A stretch of 44,115 nucleotides of DNA from Pseudomonadota bacterium (GCA_021819085.1 JAKASJ010000025.1:1-44115); one strand, 5' to 3'. Numbered from the stretch's first letter, positions 1-9,269 are shown. A program made the numbers and translations. Notes: generated by a model from the letters alone, not told the origin.

Positions 1-69
1 TGTCCCCTGGTGGAACGATAGGCCGCTCGTTTTGACTGCGTGAGCCGCGCAAACGGCCTTGCTCTTAGC

Positions 70-684
70 TCAATCCGCCGCCGTGGAAATCCAGGCTAGT
101 GCCCCAAGCGAGATTATGTACAGGTAGGCGTAGTGGTAGGAGTTCTCAGCCCGCAATACTTGCTGATGTCCGATGCGCATTTGCAGCTTAAGCAGATCAC
201 GGAGCTGTTTCAGGACCGCATTCTGTGCGGGCACGGTCTTGGAGAGAAGCAGCGCGTCGGCCTTGGCAATCTTCCCGGTTATGATGAGGTTTGCGACTAG
301 CTTCTGCTGGGATTCGGACTTCGCGATGAGCCTACTCTGGCGCGCAAGAATTACCTTCTCTTCCGGACTAAGGTTCATTGCCAGAAGCTGCTCGCGTGCG
401 ACGGTGAATTCCGTCGCCAGTCGGTTGAAGCGTGTGAATTGGCTCTCTCGGGAAAACGGGTCTTGCGTCAATGCCATCGAGAAAAGCAGCAGCGCACGCT
501 CACGTGCGGCATAGTGCATGGTGAACACGAGTTCGGTTCTGAGGCTGTTTTCATCGATCACCTCCCGCAGGCGACGATTGATCAGCCTCATCTCCTGCAG
601 TCCGATGAAAGCAACACCGAGCAGTAGTGCCAGAACCAGCACGAAACCGAGTGCGATGATGGAACGCGATTGTCTCCGGTACAT
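70..684 (-). pseudogene. Truncated membrane sensor protein (N-terminal part only)
   Basis: The 204 codons encode a short cytoplasmic start, a hydrophobic segment (about residues 9-29), a long helical periplasmic-type region (about 30-180) and the beginning of a second membrane segment (YAYLYIISLGALA). This is the N-terminal layout of four-helix-bundle sensors found on diguanylate cyclases/phosphodiesterases and chemoreceptors. The reading frame then runs into WISTAAD and a stop, so the second membrane segment is cut after about a dozen residues and no signalling domain (GGDEF, EAL, kinase or MCP) follows. The DNA left of about position 95 does not continue the gene in another frame that I can recognise, so an insertion or deletion boundary near 90-97 is likely. 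What the output domain was cannot be told. The product is probably non-functional. Confidence 0.6.
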
Positions 685-1006
685 ACATGAAATATAGTCG
701 TTAAATGAGAAAAACGCCTATGTTTTGGCCCCAAATGTGTACAATTTCCAACAATAATAGAAGACAGTTCCAGCAGCCTGACGGACAACGCCCCGCGCGC
801 CTGCGCCGGCCTCCGGTCGGCCGTGGTTTGGGGCGACAGTTAAGTGGCATCAGCTGGGCGGCCGACGGGGATCAGTCCTGACTCTTTGCGTTGCCAGCGA
901 CTATCGAATTGACCCGTCCACCCTCCTGCGGTCACCGTGCGCGTATCGCCTGCCATCCGGGAGGTGCATCGTCGCCTTCCGGGCAATTTATTGTCGGGGC
1001 GCTCTT
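685..1006. other. Gap without a recognisable gene
   Basis: This 322-base stretch lies between the start of the truncated sensor gene and the stop of the glpD-like gene, both on the minus strand. It should hold the promoter of the sensor gene. The small GC hairpin around 808-827 (GGCC...GGCC) has no T tract. I see no gene. Confidence 0.4.
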
Positions 1007-2179
1007 TCAGTCGGGAACAAGCGGGATACGTGCCGTATCGGCCACCGGGGAAACCTGGGGCAGAACGCCCCGCACCAGGCGCACGACGCGTGCCCCCGTC
1101 GCGCGATACCCTGTCAGCTTGCCGCCGTAAATTGCTATGTAACACACCGGATCGAAAGTGTCTCTCAGGAAAATGGTTTCGCGCGGGCGACGGAAAGGGC
1201 GGGAGCTGCCTAGCGGCAGAACACGCAGTCCGGAGAAACTGTCTACAATATCGAGATTGCGTTCCGGAAAATAATGACGCACTGTCTTTTGCAGATAGAC
1301 GAGTTCCTCGGGCAGCGGGTGCACGAACGCGGGGTCTCCGGTGTATGGGGACTCCGTGGTCCCAACGAGTGTGCGGTCGTACCAGGGCATGACGAAGATT
1401 GCGCGGTGATCCCACGGAGCTTCCAGGTAGTACACGCCCTGGGTCAGGTGCCCAGGGAGGATGATGTGCGTGCCCTGCACCAGATCGATCGCAAAGCGGC
1501 GCGGCGCGGGCGTCACCCGCTGTGCAACCAGATCGACCCACGGGCCGGCGGCGTTGACCAATGCGCGGCAGAAGCGCTCCTTCTCCTCGCCCGCTTCCCG
1601 ATAGGCGATGCGGTAGCCTTCGTTCAGGCGGGTGGCGGCCACAAATTCTGCCGGACATGCGAGTTCGGCGCCCAGCTCGATTGCAGAACGCATGACTGCC
1701 CGCGTCAGGGCAGCGTCGTCGGTCTGTGCATCGTAGTAGCGCCATACCGTCTGCAGGCCGTTCGTGCGCAACCCGTCGAGGTCTGCCCATGCGTTGTGTG
1801 GAACCCTTGCAAACTTGGTATCGGGTGCCAGGCCTCCCAGCAGTGCATACAGCGACAAACCCACACCGACCTTCCACGGCCGACGCACGGTGTCGCGGTA
1901 TATGGGGATATGGAAAGGCACGCGACGTACCAGGTCCGGAGCGAGTGCCAGCAGCACAGCACGCTCTCGCAGCGACTCGTGCACGAGTCGCAGCTGGGCG
2001 GTTTCGAGGTAGCGCAGTCCACCGTGTATGAGTTTGCTTGAACGCCCGGAGGTGCCGCTTGCAAGTGCGGTTTGTTCGATCAGCAGGATGCGATAGCCGG
2101 CAGCTGCCACCGCCTGTGCAATGCCCACTCCGTGGATGCCGCCCCCGACAACCACAACGTCGTAGGTAGCCGAAGTCAA
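1007..2179 (-). CDS. glpD: FAD-dependent glycerol-3-phosphate dehydrogenase-like protein, short form
   Basis: The 390-residue product starts with a dinucleotide-binding fold carrying VVVGGGIHGVGIA (about residues 9-21). It continues with the GlpD-type signature SGRSSKLIHGGLRYLE (about 45-60) and the typical VNAAGPWVD segment. GlpD oxidises glycerol-3-phosphate to dihydroxyacetone phosphate and feeds electrons to quinone at the membrane. Full-length GlpD is about 500 residues; this one stops after the GLRVLPL / YGGKLTGYRATG region and lacks the C-terminal helical domain, so it may be a short subfamily or truncated. Translation starts at TTG (2177-2179), overlapping the TGA of the upstream phosphodiesterase gene as TTGA, which implies translational coupling. 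With that neighbour it forms a glycerophosphodiester-to-DHAP salvage pair. The family is secure; the exact substrate is less so. Confidence 0.8.
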   Translation of the reverse strand: MTSATYDVVVVGGGIHGVGIAQAVAAAGYRILLIEQTALASGTSGRSSKLIHGGLRYLETAQLRLVHESLRERAVLLALAPDLVRRVPFHIPIYRDTVRRPWKVGVGLSLYALLGGLAPDTKFARVPHNAWADLDGLRTNGLQTVWRYYDAQTDDAALTRAVMRSAIELGAELACPAEFVAATRLNEGYRIAYREAGEEKERFCRALVNAAGPWVDLVAQRVTPAPRRFAIDLVQGTHIILPGHLTQGVYYLEAPWDHRAIFVMPWYDRTLVGTTESPYTGDPAFVHPLPEELVYLQKTVRHYFPERNLDIVDSFSGLRVLPLGSSRPFRRPRETIFLRDTFDPVCYIAIYGGKLTGYRATGARVVRLVRGVLPQVSPVADTARIPLVPD

Positions 2180-2925
2180 GCTGGTGCCTCACGCAACAGC
2201 TCGAATGCCGATAGCATCTCGCCGATTGCAAAGGTCTCGACCAGTTCGACTCCCCGTCTGGCCAGTGCCGCGGCCTCATTCGGATCGGTGATTTCGTAGA
2301 CCGCCAGACGGGCCGGCGCCGTACGCAGCCCGCCCCGGCGCGGAAGGCTGGCTGCATCGCAGAACAGGTAGTCCGGACGGATTTTCTGAACCAGACCGCT
2401 TTTGCGGTCGCTCCATTGCTCCAGGATGACGCCCAAATCGTGTCGGCCGACCTGGCGCGCAGCCAGAAGGCATTCCTGAGAAAAGGAAATCAGCACGCAC
2501 TGGTCCCTGACCGGCTCGATCACCGGTAACACTTGCTCCAGCATGGAGGCTGTGCCAAAGCGTTCGATCGAAATGCGCTTTAGCTCGACGAACGCAGTCA
2601 CCTGGGGCTCGCGCTGCAGCAAGGCGACAAATTCCGCGAGTGTTGCAATTGGAACTTGTGCGTACCGATAACCGAAGCGTCCGAACTCGGAAGCGCGAAG
2701 TCCGCGCAGGCGGACAAACGGAAATTCATGCACTTTCCCGATGACGCCGCACAGGCGCTCCAGATCGCGATCGTGGAACAGTACGGGCAGCTTGTCGGCG
2801 GTGAGCTGGATGTCGATTTCCACATAGCGCGCTCCGGCCCGAATTGCGGCCTCCACCGCGACAAGGGTGTTCTCGGGATAGTGCAGAGCATAGCCGCGAT
2901 GCGCGACGAGTTCCGGAAACACCAT
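2176..2925 (-). CDS. Glycerophosphodiester phosphodiesterase
   Basis: The 249-residue protein opens with VAHRGYALHYPENT, the conserved HRG...PENT signature of the GDPD family. EIDIQLTADKLPVLFHDRDLERLCG follows, supplying the E-x-D metal ligands and the HD residues. It hydrolyses glycerophosphodiesters to sn-glycerol-3-phosphate and an alcohol. There is no signal peptide, so it is cytosolic and UgpQ-like rather than periplasmic GlpQ. The length matches UgpQ (about 250). It is the first gene of a two-gene unit whose second member is the glpD-like oxidoreductase, with a four-base overlap. The ATG at 2925 is the only sensible start, although no strong ribosome-binding site precedes it. Confidence 0.9.
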   Translation of the reverse strand: MVFPELVAHRGYALHYPENTLVAVEAAIRAGARYVEIDIQLTADKLPVLFHDRDLERLCGVIGKVHEFPFVRLRGLRASEFGRFGYRYAQVPIATLAEFVALLQREPQVTAFVELKRISIERFGTASMLEQVLPVIEPVRDQCVLISFSQECLLAARQVGRHDLGVILEQWSDRKSGLVQKIRPDYLFCDAASLPRRGGLRTAPARLAVYEITDPNEAAALARRGVELVETFAIGEMLSAFELLREAPA

Positions 2926-3827
2926 GGTGAGACTAATGTACTAGATTGGTGCCGCCTTGAGAATAACGCATTTCCGGCTGCTGGAGCCGGCAATGAATGT
3001 TGCCAGGCGGTTCATTGTCTAACCCGGGGCTCCCCATGGACAGTCCGGAAGAATGCAGGCTATGGATAAACCCAAGCCTTTGCCGGCACTGCCTGCACCC
3101 GGGTCTGTGGCCCTAACGGTATTCCCGAGAATACCAGACAGATAGCGCCTGGCATTTGAAAAATGGGCTTCCGGCCCTGAGGCTGCCCGTTGCGCCTCAG
3201 TCCTGCAATTTTTATTACCCATTTTTTCTACGGTCCGCTTTTCCAAAATAATTTCTGTTCGATCTGGTAGGACAATAAAAAACAATCAGCGGTAGTTCCG
3301 GTACGCTGAGCAGGCGTGCTCCATGCGCCTTAAACTAGCAATGAATCATGCCTAAGTTGCACCAGAGAATTGCACGTGCTTTGCGGCTTATCGGCTCTGC
3401 CAATGGAGCGGCACGCGACGCATTTAATGCCTTATAGTTGCATCAGCACAGCCAACTCCCATTTCAAGCGGCGATGTAGCGGAAATGAACGTGCCAGGTT
3501 ACAACATCACGGTTTTAGCTATTAGGTTCCGTTTTGTTGGGGCTAGTCGTTTGGACAAGGAGCACAACGCCACCCCTCTGACCAGCATTTGCCGCAGCTG
3601 TGCCAGCCAGTCAGCGATATTGTCGTTGGGTCTTCGAGTGTTGCGGCAGTTTATTGGCTTGCGGCTTGCCGGCAGGACATTCTTCGGGTAATCCAACCTC
3701 ACCTCCTGCATGACCTTACGGTAAAAGTAACCTAAAAATCGGGGCCCCGGCAGACGGTAGCGCTGGATTTATGGTTTGATGGGCGGTGGCTCATCATTCG
3801 ATTCTCTTTGCGGACAGGAACGAGACG
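2926..3827. other. About 900-bp gap, no convincing gene
   Basis: Short open frames exist on both strands (for example 3019-3285 minus and 3499-3711 minus). They have non-ATG or weakly supported starts, no recognisable domains and no consistent codon bias. A 10-bp palindrome CGGGGCCCCG lies near 3740. The stretch looks like eroded or non-coding DNA. Confidence 0.4.
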
Positions 3828-4667
3828 CTAGGACTCGGGTGATCCATGCCTTGCCGCCTCCCACGAATGCATCGCATGTTTCCGCAGTTCACCCCAGCGG
3901 TATCCTCCGAGGTAGCCGCTCTGCTGGATGACACGATGACAAGGGATCAGGAACGCGACGGGATTTGCGCCCACAGCGAGACCGACCGCCCTTGCGGCGC
4001 GTGGGCGGCCTGTCGCCGCTGCTACCTGAGAATAGCTCGCGATCGATCCCGGAGGAATACGCAGCAACGCCTTCCATACATTGACCTGGAAGTTGGTGCC
4101 GCAGACATGCAAGGATAGTGGCCGAGACGGCCTTTCTTTGCCGTTAAAAATAGTTCTGCTAACCGCTAGTGTCCGCTGGCGGTTTTCCCGCAGCACTGCG
4201 CGTGGCCATGTCCTGGACAGCGCGGCCAAATGCTCGTCGATATCTGGCGTCTCCACGAATGATAAGCTGCAAATTCCTCTGGTGGTGAGGGCAATAAATG
4301 CCCGCCCAAAGGGAGTGTCATGCGCGGAGTACTCAATGGACAGCCCTGCTCCTCCCGTTTTGTACTCACCCGGCGTAACGGCTTCCAGTTGAACGAAATG
4401 GTCATACAGACGAGAGGCGCTGCTCAACCCGATGGCTTCGGAAACCTCGAGCAACGGCTTCGGCTCCCGGAGCATCTGCTTGGCGCGTTCCAATGTGAGA
4501 ACCTGCAGGAATCTTTTGGGGGTTACTCCCGCCCAGCGGCAGAATACGCGTTGAAAATGAAAAGGACTGAGGTGCACATGCGCCGCGATTTCGTTCAAAG
4601 TCGGCTGGCTGTCCGTATGGCTGACAATGAAAGCAATCGCCTCGGCTATGCGATCATAGTCTGACAT
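3828..4667 (-). CDS. AraC-type HTH / methylated-DNA-protein cysteine methyltransferase (Ada-like, without the zinc domain)
   Basis: Residues 1-100 are an AraC-family double helix-turn-helix (LNEIAAHVHLSPFHFQRVF, then EVSEAIGLSSASRLYDHF). Residues from about 110 onward are an O6-alkylguanine-DNA alkyltransferase domain with the active-site motif PCHRV at about 242-246 (acceptor Cys about 243). The protein takes alkyl groups from O6-guanine onto cysteine and probably regulates transcription. Classical Ada has an extra N-terminal zinc domain that senses methylphosphotriesters; it is absent here, so the inducing signal is unclear. A good AAGGATG ribosome site precedes the ATG. It lies upstream of nothing obvious but within 500 bp of a second alkylation-repair gene on the same strand. 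Confidence 0.9.
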   Translation of the reverse strand: MSDYDRIAEAIAFIVSHTDSQPTLNEIAAHVHLSPFHFQRVFCRWAGVTPKRFLQVLTLERAKQMLREPKPLLEVSEAIGLSSASRLYDHFVQLEAVTPGEYKTGGAGLSIEYSAHDTPFGRAFIALTTRGICSLSFVETPDIDEHLAALSRTWPRAVLRENRQRTLAVSRTIFNGKERPSRPLSLHVCGTNFQVNVWKALLRIPPGSIASYSQVAAATGRPRAARAVGLAVGANPVAFLIPCHRVIQQSGYLGGYRWGELRKHAMHSWEAARHGSPES

Positions 4668-5158
4668 TCTGGGGCATCCTTATACGCACGCTTAATACGC
4701 AACTCGATGCATTCAGCGGCATCACGTTTGGTGAAACGGGATTGTGCATCAAGTGCTCTCCGGAGACGGATCACGAGGCGCATGTATTGTGGGGTCCGGA
4801 CTAGCCCCGTTCAACCCGGATCTTGCCATGCTGAAATAGGGCACCGGCAGCTCCTGTCGATGTACTTGACGGGGCCTGGGGGGAGCACACTTCCGGATTC
4901 CTGCGCACTCCCGCAATGTCTGACGGCTATCGGCGGAATATGCAACGGTGGGCAGCCGGCTCGGCCAGCGCGTGCGGGACCGCCAGACTGCCGATATCGC
5001 AATCGAATCCGACAGCAATCCACATTGCGGCAGGGGCTATCCGATGATCGGTGCGTCGCGCTGCCGGATTCCTTTAAGATACCACCACAAGCCCAAGGCT
5101 GACCGTCAAAAGCCGGCAAAAAAGTCCAAAATTTCAGAGGATACGCAATCCTTCGCGG
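4668..5158. other. Gap between the two alkylation-repair genes
   Basis: This 490-base stretch presumably carries the promoter of the AraC-MGMT gene. Open frames on both strands (for example 4707-5102 plus) show no domain, start signal or codon bias that I trust. No Ada-box-like repeat stands out. Confidence 0.4.
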
Positions 5159-6370
5159 CTACTTTCTCGCCAAATCGGCAGCACGCCATAAATACCAGCT
5201 TGCGACCGTGCGGTAGGGCATCCATCGTTTGCCATGTATTTCTAGCTCAGCGTGGCTCGGCAGCGTGCGCTTCCTAAAGGCGATCGCGTAGCCTTTGCGG
5301 ATGCCATAATCGTCCACCGGCAGCACGTCCGGGCGTCCGAGGCGGAAAATAAGAAGCATTTCCGCCGTCCACCGTCCGATCCCACGAACTTCACTAAGGC
5401 TTTCGATAATCGTATCGTCTGCCATGCGGTGGATCTCCGTGAGAGTGGGAATCTCGCCCGCAGCAGCGCGTCGCGCAAGGTCGCGGAGCGAAAGGAGCTT
5501 TGAATGCGACAGGCCGGCGGCGCGCAGTTTTTTGTCGGAGGCGCCCAGGATATGCTCGCTCGTAAGGCCTTCATGTGCGTGCGGAAATAGTGCACATAGA
5601 CGAGCGAAAATAGTTACCGCAGCCTTTCCGGAAAGTTGCTGGTGAACAATTGCCTCCGCGAGCGCAGCGAAGACGCTCGTCGTTCTCTTGAGCCGCATGC
5701 AAAAAGGACCTACATCATGGATGACGCGCCCGAGTGCCGGGTCGGCGCGGCGCAGGCGCCCAATCGCTACGTCCGGATCGAAGCCGAATGTGCCGTCGCC
5801 ATCGAAGAGGCAACTCTGGCCGGTTGCTCGCGTCGCCTCGATCGCTAGGAGCTGAAGCTTCGTCGCGATGCCGCCGTTCGCAGAGAAGCCACCGATCATG
5901 CCGCCGGCAGCGAGTACACGATGGCATGGTACGATGATCGCGAATGGGTTATGTCCGAGGGCCTGCCCAACGGCGCGTGCGGCGCCGTGTGCGCCCAGCA
6001 TTGCGGCGATGTCACCATACGATCGCGTGGCGCCCGGAGGAATTGTCCGTGCCGCCTCGTACACTCGACGGCAAAATACCGACACGCTGTCCATGTCAAG
6101 CCGGGCGGCGGAGAGATCACTTTCCTCGCCGCACAGCAGTGCGACGATACCGTCGATTGACCGTTGCACCTCGGGTGGGGGCGAAGATTCAGTTGCGCTG
6201 GGGAATTGTCGGATCAGGTGTGCCCGTGCCGCATGTTCCCGGGTCTCTGGAAACTGCACTCCGACGATTCCACTTTTGCTCCAGACGATGCTGCAATACC
6301 CAATTGCCGTGCCGAAAACCGCAAAGCCCTGCTTCGTCGGGGCGCACCTGATGGAACGAATGGATACCAT
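5159..6370 (-). CDS. MGMT / DNA-3-methyladenine glycosylase (AlkA-type) fusion
   Basis: From the chosen ATG at 6370 the protein has 403 residues. Residues 1-165 are an alkylguanine-DNA alkyltransferase domain with PCHRV at about 148-152 (acceptor Cys149). Residues 205-403 are an AlkA-like helix-hairpin-helix glycosylase. It shows IVHQQLSGKAA, the hairpin LSEVRGIGRWTAEMLLIF (about 325-342), a VDDYGIRKG motif whose second Asp (about 354) matches the AlkA catalytic Asp, and the C-terminal RWMPYRTVASWYLWR. One polypeptide thus combines direct O6-alkyl reversal with excision of N3/N7-alkylated bases. The frame stays open to an ATG at 6559 (466 residues), but the extra 63 residues match no domain; 6451 is another possible start. 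The 6559 ATG overlaps the stop of a small upstream frame as ATGA, so the longer form cannot be excluded. Confidence 0.88.
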   Translation of the reverse strand: MVSIRSIRCAPTKQGFAVFGTAIGYCSIVWSKSGIVGVQFPETREHAARAHLIRQFPSATESSPPPEVQRSIDGIVALLCGEESDLSAARLDMDSVSVFCRRVYEAARTIPPGATRSYGDIAAMLGAHGAARAVGQALGHNPFAIIVPCHRVLAAGGMIGGFSANGGIATKLQLLAIEATRATGQSCLFDGDGTFGFDPDVAIGRLRRADPALGRVIHDVGPFCMRLKRTTSVFAALAEAIVHQQLSGKAAVTIFARLCALFPHAHEGLTSEHILGASDKKLRAAGLSHSKLLSLRDLARRAAAGEIPTLTEIHRMADDTIIESLSEVRGIGRWTAEMLLIFRLGRPDVLPVDDYGIRKGYAIAFRKRTLPSHAELEIHGKRWMPYRTVASWYLWRAADLARK

Positions 6371-6763
6371 ATCATGCAAACCCTTATCGTCATCTGATTC
6401 ATCGCTCGTTCCCGACCCGTGAACCGTTTCGGGACGTCCGGGAGCATTCATGCGGTCTTGACCCTGTCCCCAGTCCGGACCAAGATGGATCGAAGCACAG
6501 CAGATTAGACCGTGGCGCATCCACTGGGGTACGGTGGGCAGATACCGCATTTGTATCATCGATCAAGACGAAATGGGAGACAGATCCTTACAGGCGTGTC
6601 TAACTTGCCCCAGTCCATAATTTTTCCATCGTTTCGCGTTCTGGCCATAGTTACAAATGCACTTTGCTGGCCTGGATCGTAAGGATTCCGATTTTTTTCA
6701 TGTTCAAGGCCTATTTGGTTTTCCTTGTCAGGAATGAAGCAATACGGACGGAGCTGTTCATTG

Positions 6764-6961
6764 TCAGACATCAGATTCGATGACGTCACCGGCAGTGACG
6801 CTGATTTCTAGATTATGAGCGACGGTTCTGGAGGGGTTGAGGTGGGATGGTTCTGCCGCGATCATCTCCCGTGTGATCTCCGCGGCACCTCCGACGAACC
6901 GGATCCACCGGTCCAATTCCGTTTCGGCTAGACCCGTCAACGTCTTCCCGCTATTCTGCAT
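6764..6961 (-). CDS. Possible small hypothetical protein (65 residues)
   Basis: The frame begins MQNSGKTLTGLAETELDRW and has a GC-rich third position typical of the real genes here, with a short GGA just before the ATG. I recognise no domain. A second overlapping frame, 6556-6771 on the same strand, is AT-richer in codon third positions and ends in an ATGA overlap with the long form of the repair fusion gene. If both were real they would form a coupled run into the fusion gene, but codon use supports only this one, and weakly. Confidence 0.3.
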   Translation of the reverse strand: MQNSGKTLTGLAETELDRWIRFVGGAAEITREMIAAEPSHLNPSRTVAHNLEISVTAGDVIESDV

Positions 6962-7177
6962 AATTCCAGATTATCTGTTAGGGCACTGGAGGCTAGCAAA
7001 GTCCAAAGGAAGTTCTTGATGCCTTATATGTTGTCCTGGCTAACGATTTTGCCAATCGCATCCCGAAGAAAAACCATCGCTGGCTAAACTTGAGCCATCC
7101 TGCGATTGCGCGCCGCTTTCGGCCATTGCTGTGCGTTAGGGGCAGGAACGTTTGAAAGAACTGCATAATATTCCAAG

Positions 7178-8725
7178 ATGATTCCACTGGTTCTGGTGTA
7201 TACAGCACTGCTTGTCTACCTTGGGCGGCTGGGACGCCGCAAGGCGCGCGCTTGCGACTTCGTTATGGGCGGTCGTCAATTCACGGCAACAAAAGTGTTC
7301 TTCATGATTAGTGCGCTGTGGTGTTCCTGGATATTCATGGTAGAGATAGAAAGCGCCTATTTATTCGGTGTCTCGGCGGCCTGGTTCGGCATAAGTGTTG
7401 GCGTGATGGCTGTCGCTGGCGGCCTTCTGCTTAGGACCCGATTTGCAAAATTGAGTTATGTGACCAACAGCAGGCTTCTTGGAGAGCGTTTTGGGACGAT
7501 GGCGGGAGTGCTTGCCGGTCTGGTTCTCGGTATTACCTTTCCAATATTTGCCATGTCCAATGTTCTGGCGGCCGCCGCGTTCATCCATGCGGTCACCGGA
7601 TGGAGCTTTCTGGGCACGCTCGTAGGAACGGCGATCGTGATTGTGTCTTATATTTTTGGCGGCGGCATATGGGCGCTCGCCTATGTCCAGATCGCCAATT
7701 TCATAACTATATCGATAGGTCTGCTGGTGGGAACCGTGGTCGTGCTGCATACCGATTCGCTATCGGCATTGGCAGCACATCTTCCAGCGGGATATTTGAA
7801 GTGGGACGGGGTAGGGGCGTCCACAATCTTGTTATGGCTGTTTTCAACCCTTCTCGGAGTCATGAGCGCGCAGGCCGAGTTCCAGATTCTGATGGCGGCA
7901 TCCGATCACAGGACCGCGCGCAGGGGTCTGGGATGGGCCATGGTGTCCGTGGGAATATTTGCCGTCCTGTCGGCGGTGATAGGGCTGTGTGTAAGAGCAG
8001 GCACAAGCAACCACAACATGTACGCTGTTCTCGCGTTCCCTGCATTTTTTATACGGAATGCCCCGCGGGATGTTGTGGCAGTGATGGCACTTGCCGTGTG
8101 GGCTTCCGCATTGGCATGGTCGGCACCACTTATATTTTCCGGAGCTTCTAGCATGGGCATCGATGTCATTCGGCCTGGCTTCCGGAATCGTTTTGGTGAT
8201 GCGACGAAGCTGTCTGTCCAGATCTGCCTCCCCGTACAGGCTGCATTGGTCGTACTTTATGCATTGGCAAGGCCTGATCATCTAGCCTGGTGGCAGATGT
8301 TTTCACTGACCATAAGAAATGGAGCAATATTTGCTCCGACAGCAGCCCTGCTGGTATGGCCCGCAGTGCAAAAAAACGCAGCGGTTATGTCCATGGTCTT
8401 GGGAAGCGGCAGTGGTCTTTTGTGGAATATCCTGGGTCGATTTTCGACGGAACATTTCGTTCTCGGGATTGATCCCATGTGGATTGCCGCGATTGCCGGT
8501 ATCGTGAGCCTTGTGCTTATGACGCTACTTTCAGGGCTGCGGGTGCACAAGCTCGATGTAGCGGCAGTCAACAGCTATCGGGGTTGGGCATCCGTGGCGG
8601 TCTTGATTGCAAGCGGGATGCTGGCTGTGGAGGGATGGGGGGCGCATTCTTTTGCGGGCCCCCTCGTGCTGACGATGTCTTTGTCGGTCCTGGCTTTGTG
8701 TGCCCTTGTGGTGCGCAGGAAGTGA
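7178..8725 (+). CDS. Sodium:solute symporter family (SSS) transporter
   Basis: The 515-residue protein is almost entirely hydrophobic, with about a dozen membrane-spanning segments. Near the N-terminus it has the SSS pattern RKARACDFVMGGRQFTATKVFFMISALWCSW, where family members have a motif describing GGR...S/TW at the first helices. SSS proteins import sugars, amino acids, carboxylates or other solutes with sodium. The substrate cannot be inferred: the QAEFQ and RAGTSNHN stretches are not diagnostic to me. No strong ribosome-binding site precedes the ATG. The gene stands alone between gaps, about 600 bp before the TetR gene on the same strand. It could belong to the accessory TetR-DsrE-binding protein locus, but nothing in the sequence proves it. 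Confidence 0.8.
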   Translation: MIPLVLVYTALLVYLGRLGRRKARACDFVMGGRQFTATKVFFMISALWCSWIFMVEIESAYLFGVSAAWFGISVGVMAVAGGLLLRTRFAKLSYVTNSRLLGERFGTMAGVLAGLVLGITFPIFAMSNVLAAAAFIHAVTGWSFLGTLVGTAIVIVSYIFGGGIWALAYVQIANFITISIGLLVGTVVVLHTDSLSALAAHLPAGYLKWDGVGASTILLWLFSTLLGVMSAQAEFQILMAASDHRTARRGLGWAMVSVGIFAVLSAVIGLCVRAGTSNHNMYAVLAFPAFFIRNAPRDVVAVMALAVWASALAWSAPLIFSGASSMGIDVIRPGFRNRFGDATKLSVQICLPVQAALVVLYALARPDHLAWWQMFSLTIRNGAIFAPTAALLVWPAVQKNAAVMSMVLGSGSGLLWNILGRFSTEHFVLGIDPMWIAAIAGIVSLVLMTLLSGLRVHKLDVAAVNSYRGWASVAVLIASGMLAVEGWGAHSFAGPLVLTMSLSVLALCALVVRRK

Positions 8726-9244
8726 CTTGTCCGCGGCACGTCGCTCGCGCATGGGGTAAGTCTGACGCGCGTCGTGCGGCGTCTGACGCTCGAGCTTGGC
8801 AAGTGCGGGTAATGAACCCGCGTCCGTAGTCTCTGGTACGGTTGCCCGGACAGTCGGCATTCCGTTCGCGGGGGCCTGCGTTGTGGCATCGGACCATCTT
8901 GGCGTCCGGCACTTCCTGCGGCGCCTCTTTGTGCCAGAGTCTTGTGAAACCCTACTCTTTAGGCAGACAGCGCAACTCGACGTGTCCTGGTAGCGCGATG
9001 CTTCTTTATGGCCACGGTGCGTTCCTTTCTGCGCGAGTTAGGGCTGATTTCGTCAGCTTCCGCCATGTAATTACTTCTCTAGCCTGCCAGGTTGTTTGCG
9101 CTTTAAGTCGGGGTGATAGCGCTTTTGCCGAGCATTCAGACACATATGATCTATCTATTGTAACTAGTTGTAACTATATAAACGGATTGAGGTATCTTTG
9201 CCGGTAAAGATCGTCAGTCGACAAATTGCGCACTTTGTCCGATC
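8726..9244. other. Gap between symporter and TetR gene
   Basis: No convincing gene is visible. The right part (9120-9240) is AT-rich and contains a direct repeat TTGTAACTA at about 9157 and 9168, suitable for a promoter region of the TetR gene. No clear terminator follows the symporter stop. Confidence 0.35.
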
Positions 9245-9269
9245 ATTCTAAAGTATAGAATGTATATTC
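9245..9269. promoter_or_regulatory. Candidate operator upstream of the TetR gene
   Basis: Two interlocked inverted repeats occur here: ATTCTA-N5-TAGAAT (9245-9261) and GAAT-GTAT-ATTC (9258-9269). The octamer TAGAATGT at 9256 recurs at 10994 within the operator region of the dsrE-like operon. A shared word at both places suggests that the TetR protein binds both and represses itself. This is an inference from sequence symmetry only. Confidence 0.4.

Noticed and set aside
840-2357. 505-codon open frame on the minus strand
   Set aside because: It is an out-of-frame shadow of the glpD-like gene; its translation is Arg/Pro/Ser-rich with no domain.
3019-3285. 88-codon minus-strand frame in the 2.9-3.8 kb gap
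   Set aside because: TTG start, no ribosome site, no domain and inconsistent codon use.
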